Source: Streptomyces sp. WP-1
GTDB taxonomy: Bacteria; Actinomycetota; Actinomycetes; Streptomycetales; Streptomycetaceae
Direction: 5' to 3'
Assembly: GCF_030450125.1 (NCBI RefSeq)
Contig: NZ_CP123923.1
Location: forward strand, 4,960,001-5,024,000
DNA length: 64,000 nucleotides
Shown: positions 49,588-58,103 of the stretch, piece after piece
Layout: each line of letters opens with the position of its first letter
Position numbering within the stretch: position 1 is the first letter of the stretch
Program-made: the position numbers and the translations under genes
The notes under the pieces: model-generated
Databases searched by the model: none
Told to the model about the DNA's origin: nothing
Seen by the model: only the letters and a program-made list of their open reading frames with translations

Positions 49588-49932
49588 GTGAGGTCGATGA
49601 AGGCCAGAGTGGTGGTCGGGGCGATCGGGATCGGTCTGCTCGGTGTCTCGGGTGGCGGCACGGCCGTCGCGGCACAGGGCGCGAGCGTCCGGTACTGCGG
49701 AGCCGACCCCGCCTCCGGGCTCGCCGTGTTCGCGGGCAAGGGGGCGACCTGCGGCGTGGCCATGCGGGTCGCGGCCGCCTGTACGAAGGTCTGGCACGGA
49801 GCGCCGACGGGGGCCCGGGTGCGCGCGGCGGGGGTCGTGTGGAAGTGCGGGGAGCGCCGGGGGGACCCCGATCCGTACCAGGCGTGTGTGGAGGCGAAGG
49901 GCGGCGGACGAGTGGTCACGCTGTTCTCCTGA
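49588..49932 (+). CDS. Small secreted Cys-containing protein
   Basis: A 114-residue exported protein. The signal peptide covers about 1-31 (ARVVVGAIGIGLLGVSGGGTAVA). The mature chain has five cysteines (RYCGAD, ATCGVAMR, AAACTKVWHG, VVWKCGERRGDPDPYQAC). I recognise no family. GTG 49588 has GGAGG six bases upstream, which decides it over earlier in-frame ATGs. Followed by a GTAGCC microsatellite and another small secreted protein gene. Confidence 0.7.
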   Translation: MRSMKARVVVGAIGIGLLGVSGGGTAVAAQGASVRYCGADPASGLAVFAGKGATCGVAMRVAAACTKVWHGAPTGARVRAAGVVWKCGERRGDPDPYQACVEAKGGGRVVTLFS

Positions 49933-49947
49933 GCCGCAGCCACAGTT

Positions 49948-49974
49948 GTAGCCGTAGCCGTAGCCGTAGCCGTA
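49948..49974 (+). repeat. GTAGCC hexanucleotide microsatellite
   Basis: GTAGCC repeated four times plus GTA, with degenerate copies (CAGCCGTAGCCGTA) up to about 50003, between two small secreted-protein genes. Confidence 0.8.
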
Positions 49975-50032
49975 TCGGCAGCCGCTGCCTCAGCCGTAGC
50001 CGTACGTACGACCCGTCACAACGGAGGTTCCC

Positions 50033-50320
50033 ATGAGGTCCATGCGAACGTTCGCCACCGGTGCCGTAGCGCTTCTCGCGTTCTCCGCCGCCGTGCCCGC
50101 GGCCCACGCCGCTCCCGCTCCCCGGACCAGCTGCGACAAGGCCCTGGCCGCCGCGCAGAAGGCGGAACGGAACTACGACGGCCTGAAGTCGGACCTGCTG
50201 CGCAGCATCGCCGGCGGCGGCCATCCCGACGCCTCCCAGCGGCGGGCGCTGCAACAGGCCGAGAGCCTGCGGAACTCGACGTCCGCCGAGGCCGAGCGCG
50301 TCTGCGCCGGAGCGTCCTGA
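50033..50320 (+). CDS. Small secreted helical protein
   Basis: A 95-residue protein with a signal peptide (1-26, AVPAAHAA). The mature part has two cysteines, one near each end (TSCDKAL and ERVCAG), bracketing a helical hairpin KAERNYDGLKSDLLRSIAGGGHPDASQRRALQQAESLRN. Family unknown. GGAGG precedes ATG 50033. The stop codon is followed at once by a perfect 20-bp tandem repeat. Confidence 0.75.
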   Translation: MRSMRTFATGAVALLAFSAAVPAAHAAPAPRTSCDKALAAAQKAERNYDGLKSDLLRSIAGGGHPDASQRRALQQAESLRNSTSAEAERVCAGAS

Positions 50321-50380
50321 CCGACCGCCTGCCCGGCCGACCGACCGCCTGCCCGGCCGACCGACCGCCTGCCCGGCCGA
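50321..50380. repeat. Perfect 20-bp tandem repeat, three copies
   Basis: CCGACCGCCTGCCCGGCCGA three times without a mismatch, beginning on the base after a stop codon, followed by a degenerate fourth copy to about 50412. Noncoding. Confidence 0.9.
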
Positions 50381-50502
50381 CCGGCCGCTCGCCTGACCGG
50401 CCGCCTGCCGCCCGGCGGGCCTCGGCCGATCGAGCGGCAGTCCGGGCCGCCCCGGAGTGGCGGCCCGGATGCACGCCCGGGACCCGGCATGGTCATGTGT
50501 TC

Positions 50503-51495
50503 ATGCGACTGCGCACGTCCCCGTCCCCCGGCCGCATCTCCCTCCGCCCCCTCGGCCTCGCCGCGGCCGCCGCCCTCGTCCCCCTCCCGGCCGCCGTGCT
50601 CGCCGCCCTCCCGGCGTCGGCCCTCGGCGGCCCCCTCCCGGCCGCCGCCACCCCCGCGCCCTCCTGCGCCGCGCCCGGTGAACACGCCTTTCCCCTGGCC
50701 ACCCGGATCCGCGGCGGCCCCACCGAGTACCAGCCGGGCGGCGCCGCCGGCACCTGGTACATCGACCTCACCAACACCACCCGCCGCTCCTGCGCGGGCA
50801 TCCACCCGGTCGTCGTCCTCGTCGACGACCGGCACGAACTGAACGCCGGGCAGGCCCGGCTGGACTTCCACGACGGCTCCCGCGTCCGCCCGGTGACGTT
50901 CGAGAGCACCGACGAGAAGGAGTTGGTCGGCGTGCTGGACGCACCCGGATTCGGCGGCTTCACCGTGCCGCCCGGCAAGACCGTCAGCGTGCGGGTCCGC
51001 CTCGCGCTCACCCATGAGGCTCCCGTGCCCGACCAGGTCACCGCCGACGCGGCCGCCGTACAGCGGCGCGGCCAGGACGGGGACTGGGTCGGCGAGTCCA
51101 ACGCCTACCGGTTCGGGGTCGGCACCCCGATGTCCCCGGCCCCCGAGCCGCCCGGGGACCAGGACGGCACCCCGGTGGCACAGGACCTCTCGGGGACGGG
51201 GACGGGGACAGGCGCGGGCGCCGGTACGGGTACGGAGCAGAGCCAGGACGCCGGGAGCACGGGTTCCGGCACCTCGGCTTCCGGCACCGGGCCCGCCGAA
51301 CCCGGCACCCCCCGCCCCGCCTCCAGCGCCGCCGACCCCTCCCTCCCCTTCGCCCGGGACGCCCAGGAGGCCGGGCGGCGCGCCCGCGAACTCGCCCGGA
51401 CCGGCCCCGCCCTCACCCACGGCCTCCTCGCCGCCGCCGGTGCCCTGCTCTGTGTGACCGGTGCCGCGTTCCTGCTGGCCCGCAGGCGCCGCTGA
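50503..51495 (+). CDS. Secreted surface protein with LARTG sorting signal
   Basis: A 330-residue exported protein. A signal peptide covers about 1-50. The folded part (60-205) is beta-rich: YQPGGAAGTWYIDLTNTTRRSC, HPVVVLVDD, FGGFTVPPGKTVSVRVRLALTHEA. A Gly/Thr/Ser-rich linker (210-275) leads to a C-terminal LARTG, hydrophobic helix (LLAAAGALLCVTGAAFLLA) and RRRR, a complete class E sortase signal. It is likely attached to peptidoglycan by the sortase at 39909. Start is ATG 50503 or GTG 50497; neither has a ribosome-binding site. Confidence 0.82.
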   Translation: MRLRTSPSPGRISLRPLGLAAAAALVPLPAAVLAALPASALGGPLPAAATPAPSCAAPGEHAFPLATRIRGGPTEYQPGGAAGTWYIDLTNTTRRSCAGIHPVVVLVDDRHELNAGQARLDFHDGSRVRPVTFESTDEKELVGVLDAPGFGGFTVPPGKTVSVRVRLALTHEAPVPDQVTADAAAVQRRGQDGDWVGESNAYRFGVGTPMSPAPEPPGDQDGTPVAQDLSGTGTGTGAGAGTGTEQSQDAGSTGSGTSASGTGPAEPGTPRPASSAADPSLPFARDAQEAGRRARELARTGPALTHGLLAAAGALLCVTGAAFLLARRRR

Positions 51496-51533
51496 GTTGA
51501 GGGGCCCCCACCCCCGTCTGCGACGATCCCCGC

Positions 51534-52289
51534 GTGGACTACCCCTATGAGCAGGCCCCGGGCGCCCCCGTGCGGTCCGGCATCCCCGAGCACGGCCGGA
51601 TCCCGAAGTACTACGCGGTGAAGGCGAGGATCGCCGGACTGCTGGAGGAACTGGGGGAGGACAGCGTCATCCCGACCGAGCGCGATCTCGCCGAGCGGTA
51701 CGACGTCGCCCGCGAGACCGTGCGCCAGGCGGTGCGGGAGCTGGTGCTGGAGGGGCGGCTGCGCAGGCGCGGGCGCGGCACCGTGGTGGCCGGGCCGAAG
51801 CTGGCCCAGCCGCTGTCGCTGGCGAGCTACACCGAGGGCGTGCGCCGCCAGGGCCGTACCCCGGGCCGTACCCTCGTCACCCTCGACCGCTTCCCGTGCC
51901 CGGCGCCGCTCGCCGCCGAGACCGGGCTGACGCGGGGCGAGCCGGTCTGGCACCTGGAGCGGGTGCTGCTCGCGGACGAGGAGCGGGTCGGCCTGGAGAG
52001 CACCTACGTCGCCGTGGCGCGGGTGCCCCGGCTGGACTCCGAGTTCGACGCCGACTCCTCCTTCTACGGCTATCTCGCCGCCCAGGGCATCGGCTTCGGC
52101 GACGCCGACGAACGCCTGGAGACCGTGCTCGCCACGCCCCGCGAGGCGCTGCTCGTCGGCACCCCGCCCGGGCTGCCGATGCTGCTGATCCACCGGGTGT
52201 CCCGGGACACCGACGGCCGGCCGCTGGAGCGGGTGCGGTCGCTGTACCGGGGGGACCGGTTCTCCTTCACCGCGCACCTCCAGGGCTGA
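51534..52289 (+). CDS. GntR-family regulator (HutC/UTRA type) of the phosphonate operon
   Basis: A 251-residue regulator. GntR winged helix at about 22-90 (PKYYAVKARIAGLLEELGEDSVIPTERDLAERYDVARETVRQAVREL) then a UTRA ligand domain (LAQPLSLASYTEGV, EPVWHLERVLLADEERVGLESTYV, MLLIHRVSRDTDGRPLERVRSLYRGDRFSF). It heads a same-strand cluster of phosphonate genes and probably senses a phosphonate or aminophosphonate. GTG 51534 has no ribosome-binding site; GACGAT eight bases upstream suggests a leaderless start. Confidence 0.9.
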   Translation: MDYPYEQAPGAPVRSGIPEHGRIPKYYAVKARIAGLLEELGEDSVIPTERDLAERYDVARETVRQAVRELVLEGRLRRRGRGTVVAGPKLAQPLSLASYTEGVRRQGRTPGRTLVTLDRFPCPAPLAAETGLTRGEPVWHLERVLLADEERVGLESTYVAVARVPRLDSEFDADSSFYGYLAAQGIGFGDADERLETVLATPREALLVGTPPGLPMLLIHRVSRDTDGRPLERVRSLYRGDRFSFTAHLQG

Positions 52290-52443
52290 CGGAAGATCCC
52301 TTTTCTGGATGAAGATCCGGACATACCCACCTCCTTGATAGTCACGAACGGATAACGGGTCTAGCCCAAACGTGATGGGTGGTTCACGCCCCCGTCGACC
52401 GGCGGACGTCTCCGGTTCCCCGTCCCCGAGGACCGTGGGCGGC

Positions 52444-53568
52444 GTGAGAGTGACAGTCGTCGGAGGCGGCGTGGTCGGCACCATGCACGCCTGGCAAGCA
52501 ATCGAACGTGGCCACGAGGTCGTCCAGATCGAGCGGGAGACCGAGGCGCGCGGCGCCTCGCTGCGCAACTTCGGGCAGATCTGGGTCAGTGGCCGGGCCG
52601 GGGGAGAGGAACTGGAGACCGCGCTGCGGGCGCGGGAGCTGTGGGAGGGCATCGGCGCACGGGTGGCGAAGCTCGGGTTCCGCGCCACCGGCTCCCTGAC
52701 CCCGGTGCGCACGGAGCTGGAACTGGCCGTCGCCGAGGCCGCCGTGGCCCGCGCGGACGCCGCCGCCCGCGGCTACAAGCTGCTGACCCCGGGCGAGGCC
52801 CGCGCCCTCAACCCCGCCCTGCGCGGCGAGTTCCGCGCCGCCCTCTTCTGCGAGCGGGACGCCGCCGTCGAGCCGCGCACCGCGCAGCTCGCCCTGCGCG
52901 AGGAGCTGCGCAGGTCTCCGAACTACACCTTCCTGCCGGGCCGCGAGGTCCGCGAGGTGACCGGCACCGCGGCCGTCCGCGACGACCACGGGGACGTGCA
53001 CCACGCCGACGCGGTCGTGCTGGCCACCGGCGCCTGGCTCGGCGGCCTGGTCCGCGAGCTGGCCGGCCCCGGTCTGCCGGTGCGCCGGGTCCGGCTCCAG
53101 ATGATGCAGACCGACCCGCTGGGCGAGCCGCTGCCGACCTCGGTCGCGGACGGCGACAGCTTCCGCTACTACCCGGCCTACGCCTCCGAGGCGCTCGACG
53201 CGCTCAACTCCGGCCAGCCGCAGCCCGAGACGGCGGCCGCGCACAAGATGCAGCTGCTCATGGTGCAGCGCGCCGACGGCGGCCTGACCATCGGCGACAC
53301 CCACGAGTACGAACACCCCTTCGCCTTCGACACCGTCGAGGAGCCGTACGAGCACCTGACCGGCGTCGTGGAGAACCTGCTGGGCCGGCCACTGCCGCGG
53401 ATCCGGCACCGCTGGGCGGGCGTGTACGCGCAGTGCGCCGACCGGACCCGCGTCGTGCACCGCCAGCAGGTCGCCGACGGGGTGTGGCTGGTCACCGGGC
53501 CCGGCGGGCGCGGCATGACCTGCTCCCCCGCGATAGCCGAGACCACCGCGAACGAACTGGGCTGGTGA
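52444..53568 (+). CDS. FAD-dependent oxidoreductase (TIGR03364-like, phosphonate-linked)
   Basis: A 374-residue DadA/glycine-oxidase-fold amine oxidase. The FAD Rossmann motif is VTVVGGGVVGTMHAWQAIERGHEVVQIE; HHADAVVLATGAWLGGL and the C-terminal WLVTGPGGRGMTCSPAIAE complete the site. Family TIGR03364 occurs in phosphonate operons, where members oxidise N-alkyl or primary aminophosphonates. The probable product is phosphonoacetaldehyde for the next enzyme. GTG 52444 is preferred (GAGGA ten bases upstream); GTG 52450 is possible. Its TGA overlaps the GTG of the HAD gene. Confidence 0.88.
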   Translation: MRVTVVGGGVVGTMHAWQAIERGHEVVQIERETEARGASLRNFGQIWVSGRAGGEELETALRARELWEGIGARVAKLGFRATGSLTPVRTELELAVAEAAVARADAAARGYKLLTPGEARALNPALRGEFRAALFCERDAAVEPRTAQLALREELRRSPNYTFLPGREVREVTGTAAVRDDHGDVHHADAVVLATGAWLGGLVRELAGPGLPVRRVRLQMMQTDPLGEPLPTSVADGDSFRYYPAYASEALDALNSGQPQPETAAAHKMQLLMVQRADGGLTIGDTHEYEHPFAFDTVEEPYEHLTGVVENLLGRPLPRIRHRWAGVYAQCADRTRVVHRQQVADGVWLVTGPGGRGMTCSPAIAETTANELGW

Positions 53569-54275
53569 GCAACCCCATGACCGACACTTCCACCGACATC
53601 CGGCTCCTCGTCCTCGACATGGCCGGTACGACCGTCGCCGACGGCGGGCTCGTGGAGCGCGCCTTCGCCGTGGCCGCCGCCGAACTCGGCGTCGAGGAGG
53701 GCACCGCCGAGCACGCCGGGCACCTCGCCCATGTCCGCGCCACCATGGGCGAGTCCAAGATCTCCGTCTTCCGGCACCTGTTCGGGGACGAGGAGCGGGC
53801 CCGGCGCGCCAACGCCGCCTTCGAGAAGGCGTACGGCGAACTGGTCGACGGCGGCCTGGTCGCCCCCGTCCCCGGCGCCCGCGAGACCATCGAGGAACTG
53901 CTCGCGAGCGGCCGCGGCGTCGTCCTGACCACCGGCTTCTCCCGGGTCACCCAGGACGCCGTCCTCGCCGCCCTCGGCTGGCAGGACCTGGTGCCGCTCA
54001 CCCTGTGCCCGGCCGACGCCGGCGGACGCGGGCGGCCCTTCCCGGACATGGTCCTGGCGGCGTTCCTGCGCACCAGGGCCGCCGAGGACGTACGGCAGGT
54101 CGCCGTGGCCGGGGACACCTCGTACGACGTGCTCAGCGGCCTGCGCGCCGGGGCCGGACTGGTCGCCGGGGTGCGCACCGGCGCCCACGGCGACAAGGAG
54201 TTCCACGCGGCGGGCGCCACCCATGTCCTGGACTCCGTGGCCGAGTTGCCCGCGCTGCTCACGGGAGCCCGCTGA
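53565..54275 (+). CDS. Phosphonatase-like HAD hydrolase
   Basis: A 236-residue HAD enzyme. Nucleophile D18 lies in LVLDMAGTTVADGG, matching the DWAGTT motif of PhnX. K65 in RATMGESKISV aligns with the Schiff-base lysine of PhnX (MGxxK), and VAVAGDTSYDVLSG gives motif III/IV. The expected reaction is cleavage of the C-P bond of phosphonoacetaldehyde to acetaldehyde and phosphate. GTG 53565 overlaps the upstream stop (GTGA); ATG 53577 is the alternative. The ABC ATPase starts 1 bp after its stop. Confidence 0.88.
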   Translation: MSNPMTDTSTDIRLLVLDMAGTTVADGGLVERAFAVAAAELGVEEGTAEHAGHLAHVRATMGESKISVFRHLFGDEERARRANAAFEKAYGELVDGGLVAPVPGARETIEELLASGRGVVLTTGFSRVTQDAVLAALGWQDLVPLTLCPADAGGRGRPFPDMVLAAFLRTRAAEDVRQVAVAGDTSYDVLSGLRAGAGLVAGVRTGAHGDKEFHAAGATHVLDSVAELPALLTGAR

Positions 54276-54276
54276 G

Positions 54277-55323
54277 ATGAGCATCCGCTTCGATTCCGTC
54301 ACGGTCGCCTACGACGGCGATGTCGTCCTCGACGCCCTCGACCTGACCGTCGGGCCCGGCGAGGTCATGGCGCTCCTCGGGCCGTCCGGCTCCGGCAAGA
54401 CCACCGCGCTGCGGGCGGTCGCCGGGTTCGTCCGGCCCGCGTCCGGGCGGGTGTTCCTCGGCGGCCGGGACGTGACGGACCTGCCGCCGTACCGGCGGGG
54501 CATCGGGATGGTCGTCCAGCAGTACGCGCTCTTCCCGCATCTGCGGGTCGACGAGAACGTGGCCTTCGGACTGAAGGCGCGCGGCACGGCCCGGGGCGAG
54601 ATACGGCAACGGGTCGGCGAGGCACTGGAGATGACCGGCATGGCCGCCTACGCCCGCCGCCATCCGCGCGAGCTGTCCGGCGGCCAGCAGCAGCGCGTCG
54701 CGATCGCCCGCGCGCTCGCCATCCGGCCCGGCGTGCTCCTCCTGGACGAGCCGCTGTCCGCGCTCGACGCACGGCTGCGGTCCGGGATGCTCACGGAACT
54801 CGCCCGGCTGCACCGCGAGTTGCCCGAGGTCTCGATGCTGTACGTCACCCACGACCAGGTCGAGGCGCTGACACTGGCGGACCGGATCGCGGTGATGGAC
54901 AAGGCGAGGCTGCGCGCGTGCGGGACGCCGCAGGAGCTGTACCGGGCGCCCGCCGACGCGTTCACGGCGTCCTTCGTGGGCGGTGCGAACCTGCTGCCGG
55001 TGACGGTGGGTTCGGGAGGCGTCGACTTCGCGGGCCGGGAGGTGAAGGTCGACACGGCGGGCGTGGCCGCGGGGGCGCGGGCCACGCTGTGCGTCCGGCC
55101 GCATCTCGTGGGGATCGGTGCGGGCCCCAATCAACTCACCGGCATCGTCCAGGAGATCCAGTGGCGAGGGGCCACGCACCGGCTCTACGTCAGGATCGGC
55201 GAGCACGATGTCACGGCGGACGTACGGGAGTTGAGGGACGCGCCGTGGCGGGGTGACGAGGTCATACTGCACTTCGCGCCCGATGACGCGGTGCTGCTGC
55301 CCGCGGGGGTCGGTCATGGCTGA
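54277..55323 (+). CDS. Aminoethylphosphonate-type ABC importer, ATPase
   Basis: A 348-residue ABC ATPase of the CUT/Fe-AEP group: Walker A GPSGSGKTT, Q-loop VVQQYALFPHL, signature LSGGQQQRVAIARAL, Walker B GVLLLDEPLSALD and H-loop VTHDQ. A C-terminal TOBE-like domain spans about 265-345. It powers import of a phosphonate by the permease pair that follows. ATG 54277 is 1 bp after the HAD stop; its own stop overlaps the first permease by 8 bp, so the operon is tightly coupled. Confidence 0.93.
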   Translation: MSIRFDSVTVAYDGDVVLDALDLTVGPGEVMALLGPSGSGKTTALRAVAGFVRPASGRVFLGGRDVTDLPPYRRGIGMVVQQYALFPHLRVDENVAFGLKARGTARGEIRQRVGEALEMTGMAAYARRHPRELSGGQQQRVAIARALAIRPGVLLLDEPLSALDARLRSGMLTELARLHRELPEVSMLYVTHDQVEALTLADRIAVMDKARLRACGTPQELYRAPADAFTASFVGGANLLPVTVGSGGVDFAGREVKVDTAGVAAGARATLCVRPHLVGIGAGPNQLTGIVQEIQWRGATHRLYVRIGEHDVTADVRELRDAPWRGDEVILHFAPDDAVLLPAGVGHG

Positions 55324-56194
55324 TGCCGTACAGAGAGTGCGGCTCGTCCGTGGCCGGTCGCGCAGTTCCCCGCGCCCCTTCAGGGCGCTCGTCTGGACCC
55401 TGCCTCCCCTCGCGGGCCTCGCCCTCTTCTTCCTCTACCCCCTCGCCCTCGTCGTCCGGCAGTCGTTCCGGCCGGACAGCGGGGGGACCTCCGTCCAGCC
55501 GTACGCCGAGGTGTTCGCCTCGCAGGCGTTCCGGCAGGCGCTGTGGACCACCGTGTGGCTGGCGCTCGCGTCGACCGCCGGGTGCCTGGCGCTGGGATTC
55601 CTGCTGGCGCTGGTGATCGCCTTCGTACCGTTCCCCGGGGCGCGGGCGGTGGCGCGGTTCGTGGATGTGTTCCTGTCCTTCCCGTCCTTCCTGATCACGC
55701 TGGCCCTGCTGTTCGTCTACGGCGGCACCGGCATGGCCAACGGGGCCTGGACCGGGCTCACGGGCGCCGCGCAGGGGCCGTTCCAGTTCCTGAACACGCC
55801 CTGGGGCGTGCTGCTCGCGGAGATCACCTACTTCACGCCGTTCGTGATGCGCCCGCTGCTCGCCGCGTTCTCGCAGCTGGACACCGCCCAGCTGGAGGCG
55901 GCCGGTTCGCTGGGGGCGCGGGCGCCGCGGATCGTACGCCAGGTGATCCTGCCGGAGGCGCTGCCCGCGCTCGCGGCCGGCGGCAGCCTCGTCCTGGTGC
56001 TCTGCCTCAACGAGTTCGGCATCGTGCTCTTCACCGGCGCGAAGGGCGTCACCACCCTGCCGATGCTCGTCTACAGCAAGGCGATCCTGGAGTCCGACTA
56101 CCCGGGCGCCTGCGTGACCGCCGTCGTCAACGTCCTGATCTCCGTGGGTCTCTACGGCCTCTACCGGGTGGTGAGCCGTCGTGCTGGTGCATAG
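55316..56194 (+). CDS. Phosphonate ABC importer, permease 1
   Basis: A 292-residue binding-protein-dependent permease with six to seven transmembrane segments and the EAA loop LEAAGSLGARAPRIVRQVILPEALP. The N-terminal 25 residues (VRLVRGRSRSSPRPFRALVW) are encoded in part by a dispersed Streptomyces repeat (55360-55379), an apparent insertion into coding DNA. ATG 55316 overlaps the ATPase stop. It ends overlapping the second permease start. Confidence 0.9.
   Translation: MADAVQRVRLVRGRSRSSPRPFRALVWTLPPLAGLALFFLYPLALVVRQSFRPDSGGTSVQPYAEVFASQAFRQALWTTVWLALASTAGCLALGFLLALVIAFVPFPGARAVARFVDVFLSFPSFLITLALLFVYGGTGMANGAWTGLTGAAQGPFQFLNTPWGVLLAEITYFTPFVMRPLLAAFSQLDTAQLEAAGSLGARAPRIVRQVILPEALPALAAGGSLVLVLCLNEFGIVLFTGAKGVTTLPMLVYSKAILESDYPGACVTAVVNVLISVGLYGLYRVVSRRAGA
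55360..55379. repeat. Dispersed element, copy 2 (within the 5' end of a CDS)
   Basis: GCGCAGTTCCCCGCGCCCCT, one mismatch from the copy at 13586-13605; both are preceded by GTGGC-N4-C and followed by TTC. It is read in frame as part of the permease N-terminus. Confidence 0.65.
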
Positions 56195-56978
56195 CCGAGG
56201 GGCCAGGCGGGCCCTGTGGGCGGTGTTCCTCGTCCTCTTCCTGCCGCTGTTCGCGCTGCCGCTGCTCGTGGTGCTCGGCGCCTCCTTCGCCACCCACTGG
56301 TCCAGCGTCCTGCCCTCGGGCCCGACGCTCGCCAACTACCGCTCCGCGACCCGGGGCGAGGCACTCCAGGCCCTCACCACCAGCCTGCTCACGGCCGCCG
56401 GCGCCAGCCTGCTCGCGCTGGCCGTCGGCACCTGGGCCGCGCTCGCCGGGGCGGCCCTGGGCAAGCGCGCCAAGCGAGTGCTGGACGCCCTGTTCGTGCT
56501 GCCGGTCGCCGTGCCCTCCGTGGTGGTGGGCCTGTCGGTCCTGGTGGCCTTCTCCCAGCCGCCGCTGCTGCTCAACGGCACCCGGTGGATCGTGATCCTC
56601 GCGCACACCGTGCTGGTCACCGCCTTCGCCCACCAGTCCGTGTCGGCGGCGATCACCCGCCTCGACCCGGCCTACGAACAGGCCGCCGCCGCCCTCGGCG
56701 CCCGGCCCTCCCGTGTGCTGTGGCGGATCCGGCTGCCCCTGCTGCTGCCCTCCCTGACCGCGGCCGCCGGCCTCTGCTTCGCCCTGTCCATGGGCGAGTT
56801 GAGCGCCACGATGATGCTCTATCCGCCGGACTGGACCCCGTTGCCCGTCCTGATCTACGCGGCCACCGACCGGGGCGCGCTGTTCACCGGCTCCGCCGTC
56901 GCCGTGGTGCTGATGGCCGCGACCCTGCTCGTCCTGTTCGCCGTCTCCCGGGTCCGCACCCGGGCGTCGTACCGCTGA
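56181..56978 (+). CDS. Phosphonate ABC importer, permease 2
   Basis: A 265-residue permease with six transmembrane segments and the EAA loop YEQAAAALGARPSRVLWRIRLPLLLP. It pairs with permease 1 to form the channel. GTG 56181 overlaps the previous gene by 14 bp; GTG 56187 is also possible. The substrate-binding protein gene follows after 63 bp. Confidence 0.9.
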   Translation: MLVHSRGARRALWAVFLVLFLPLFALPLLVVLGASFATHWSSVLPSGPTLANYRSATRGEALQALTTSLLTAAGASLLALAVGTWAALAGAALGKRAKRVLDALFVLPVAVPSVVVGLSVLVAFSQPPLLLNGTRWIVILAHTVLVTAFAHQSVSAAITRLDPAYEQAAAALGARPSRVLWRIRLPLLLPSLTAAAGLCFALSMGELSATMMLYPPDWTPLPVLIYAATDRGALFTGSAVAVVLMAATLLVLFAVSRVRTRASYR

Positions 56979-57041
56979 CCCCTTCCGCAGCTCTCCCCGT
57001 ATCGCCGTATCGCCCTACGAACGCCAGGAGTTCATCCCGCC

Positions 57042-58097
57042 ATGCCCAGAACCCGACTCCCGCTCGCCGCAGCCGTAGCCGTCGCCCTGCTCGCCGCCCC
57101 CGCGCTGTCCGCCTGCGGTTCCTCCGCCGCCGAGGCCAAGGAGGTCACCGTCTACAGCGCGGACGGCCTCAAGGGCGAGAACGGGGACGGCTGGTACGAC
57201 AAGGTCTTCGCGGACTTCACCGAGAAGACCGGCATCAAGGTCAAGTACGTCGAGGGCGGCTCGGGCGAGGTGGTGCAGCGCGCCGTCCGAGAGAAGAGCA
57301 ACCCGCAGGCCGATGTGCTGGTCACACTGCCGCCGTTCATCCAGGAGGCCGACGCCAAGAGCCTGCTCCAGACGTACGAGCCCGCGGGCTCCACCGCGGT
57401 CAGCGGGGCCGACAAGGCGCCCGACGGCACCTGGACGTCCGTCGTGAACAACTACTTCGGCCTCGTCTACAACAAGAAGGAGCTGAAGACGGCGCCGAAG
57501 ACCTGGGACGACCTGCTCGACGCGTCGTACAGGAACAAGCTCCAGTACTCCACCCCGGGCGTCGCGGGCGACGGCACGGCCGTGCTGATCCAGGCCATGC
57601 ACGACCTCGGCGGCAAGGAACAGGCCCTCGCCTACCTGAAGAAGCTCCAGGCCAACAACGTCGGCCCGTCCGCCTCCACCGGCAAACTCGCGCCCAAGGT
57701 GGACAAGGGTGAACTGCTCGTCGCCAACGGCGATGTGCAGATGAACTACGCCCAGTCCAAGACCATGCCCGATCTCGGCATCTGGTTCCCGGCGGGCAAG
57801 GACGGCAAGCCCTCCACCTTCGCGCTGCCGTACGCCGCGGGCCTGGTCACCAGGGCCCCGCACAGCGCCAACGGCAAGAAGCTGCTCGACTTCATGCTCT
57901 CCCAGCGGGCGCAGACCGAGGTCAGCTCCATCGGGGGCGGCTTCTCGGCCCGCGAGGACGTCAAGGCCACGGACGCCGACGCCATCGCCCTCACCAAGCT
58001 GATGGACGGCGTCGGCTTCTTCCAGCCGGACTGGAACGACATCGACAAGAACCTGACGTCGTACGTCGAGGACTGGAAGTCGGCGACCGGCAGCTGA
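57042..58097 (+). CDS. Phosphonate ABC importer, substrate-binding lipoprotein
   Basis: A 351-residue lipoprotein with lipobox LSAC (C25) after a classic signal peptide. The chain is a type 2 periplasmic-binding fold: VTVYSADGLKGENGDGWYDKVFADFTEKTG, SVVNNYFGLVYNKKELKTAPKTWDDLLD and PYAAGLVTRAPHSANGKKLLDFML. It matches the 2-aminoethylphosphonate-binding group related to Fe3+ binding proteins. CAGGAG lies before ATG 57042. A strong hairpin at 58104 separates it from the next gene. Confidence 0.92.
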   Translation: MPRTRLPLAAAVAVALLAAPALSACGSSAAEAKEVTVYSADGLKGENGDGWYDKVFADFTEKTGIKVKYVEGGSGEVVQRAVREKSNPQADVLVTLPPFIQEADAKSLLQTYEPAGSTAVSGADKAPDGTWTSVVNNYFGLVYNKKELKTAPKTWDDLLDASYRNKLQYSTPGVAGDGTAVLIQAMHDLGGKEQALAYLKKLQANNVGPSASTGKLAPKVDKGELLVANGDVQMNYAQSKTMPDLGIWFPAGKDGKPSTFALPYAAGLVTRAPHSANGKKLLDFMLSQRAQTEVSSIGGGFSAREDVKATDADAIALTKLMDGVGFFQPDWNDIDKNLTSYVEDWKSATGS

Positions 58098-58103
58098 CCG
58101 ACC

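Noticed and set aside
50321..50412. CRISPR array
   Set aside because: The 20-bp units are contiguous without spacers; it is a simple tandem repeat. No other array-like pattern was seen in the window.
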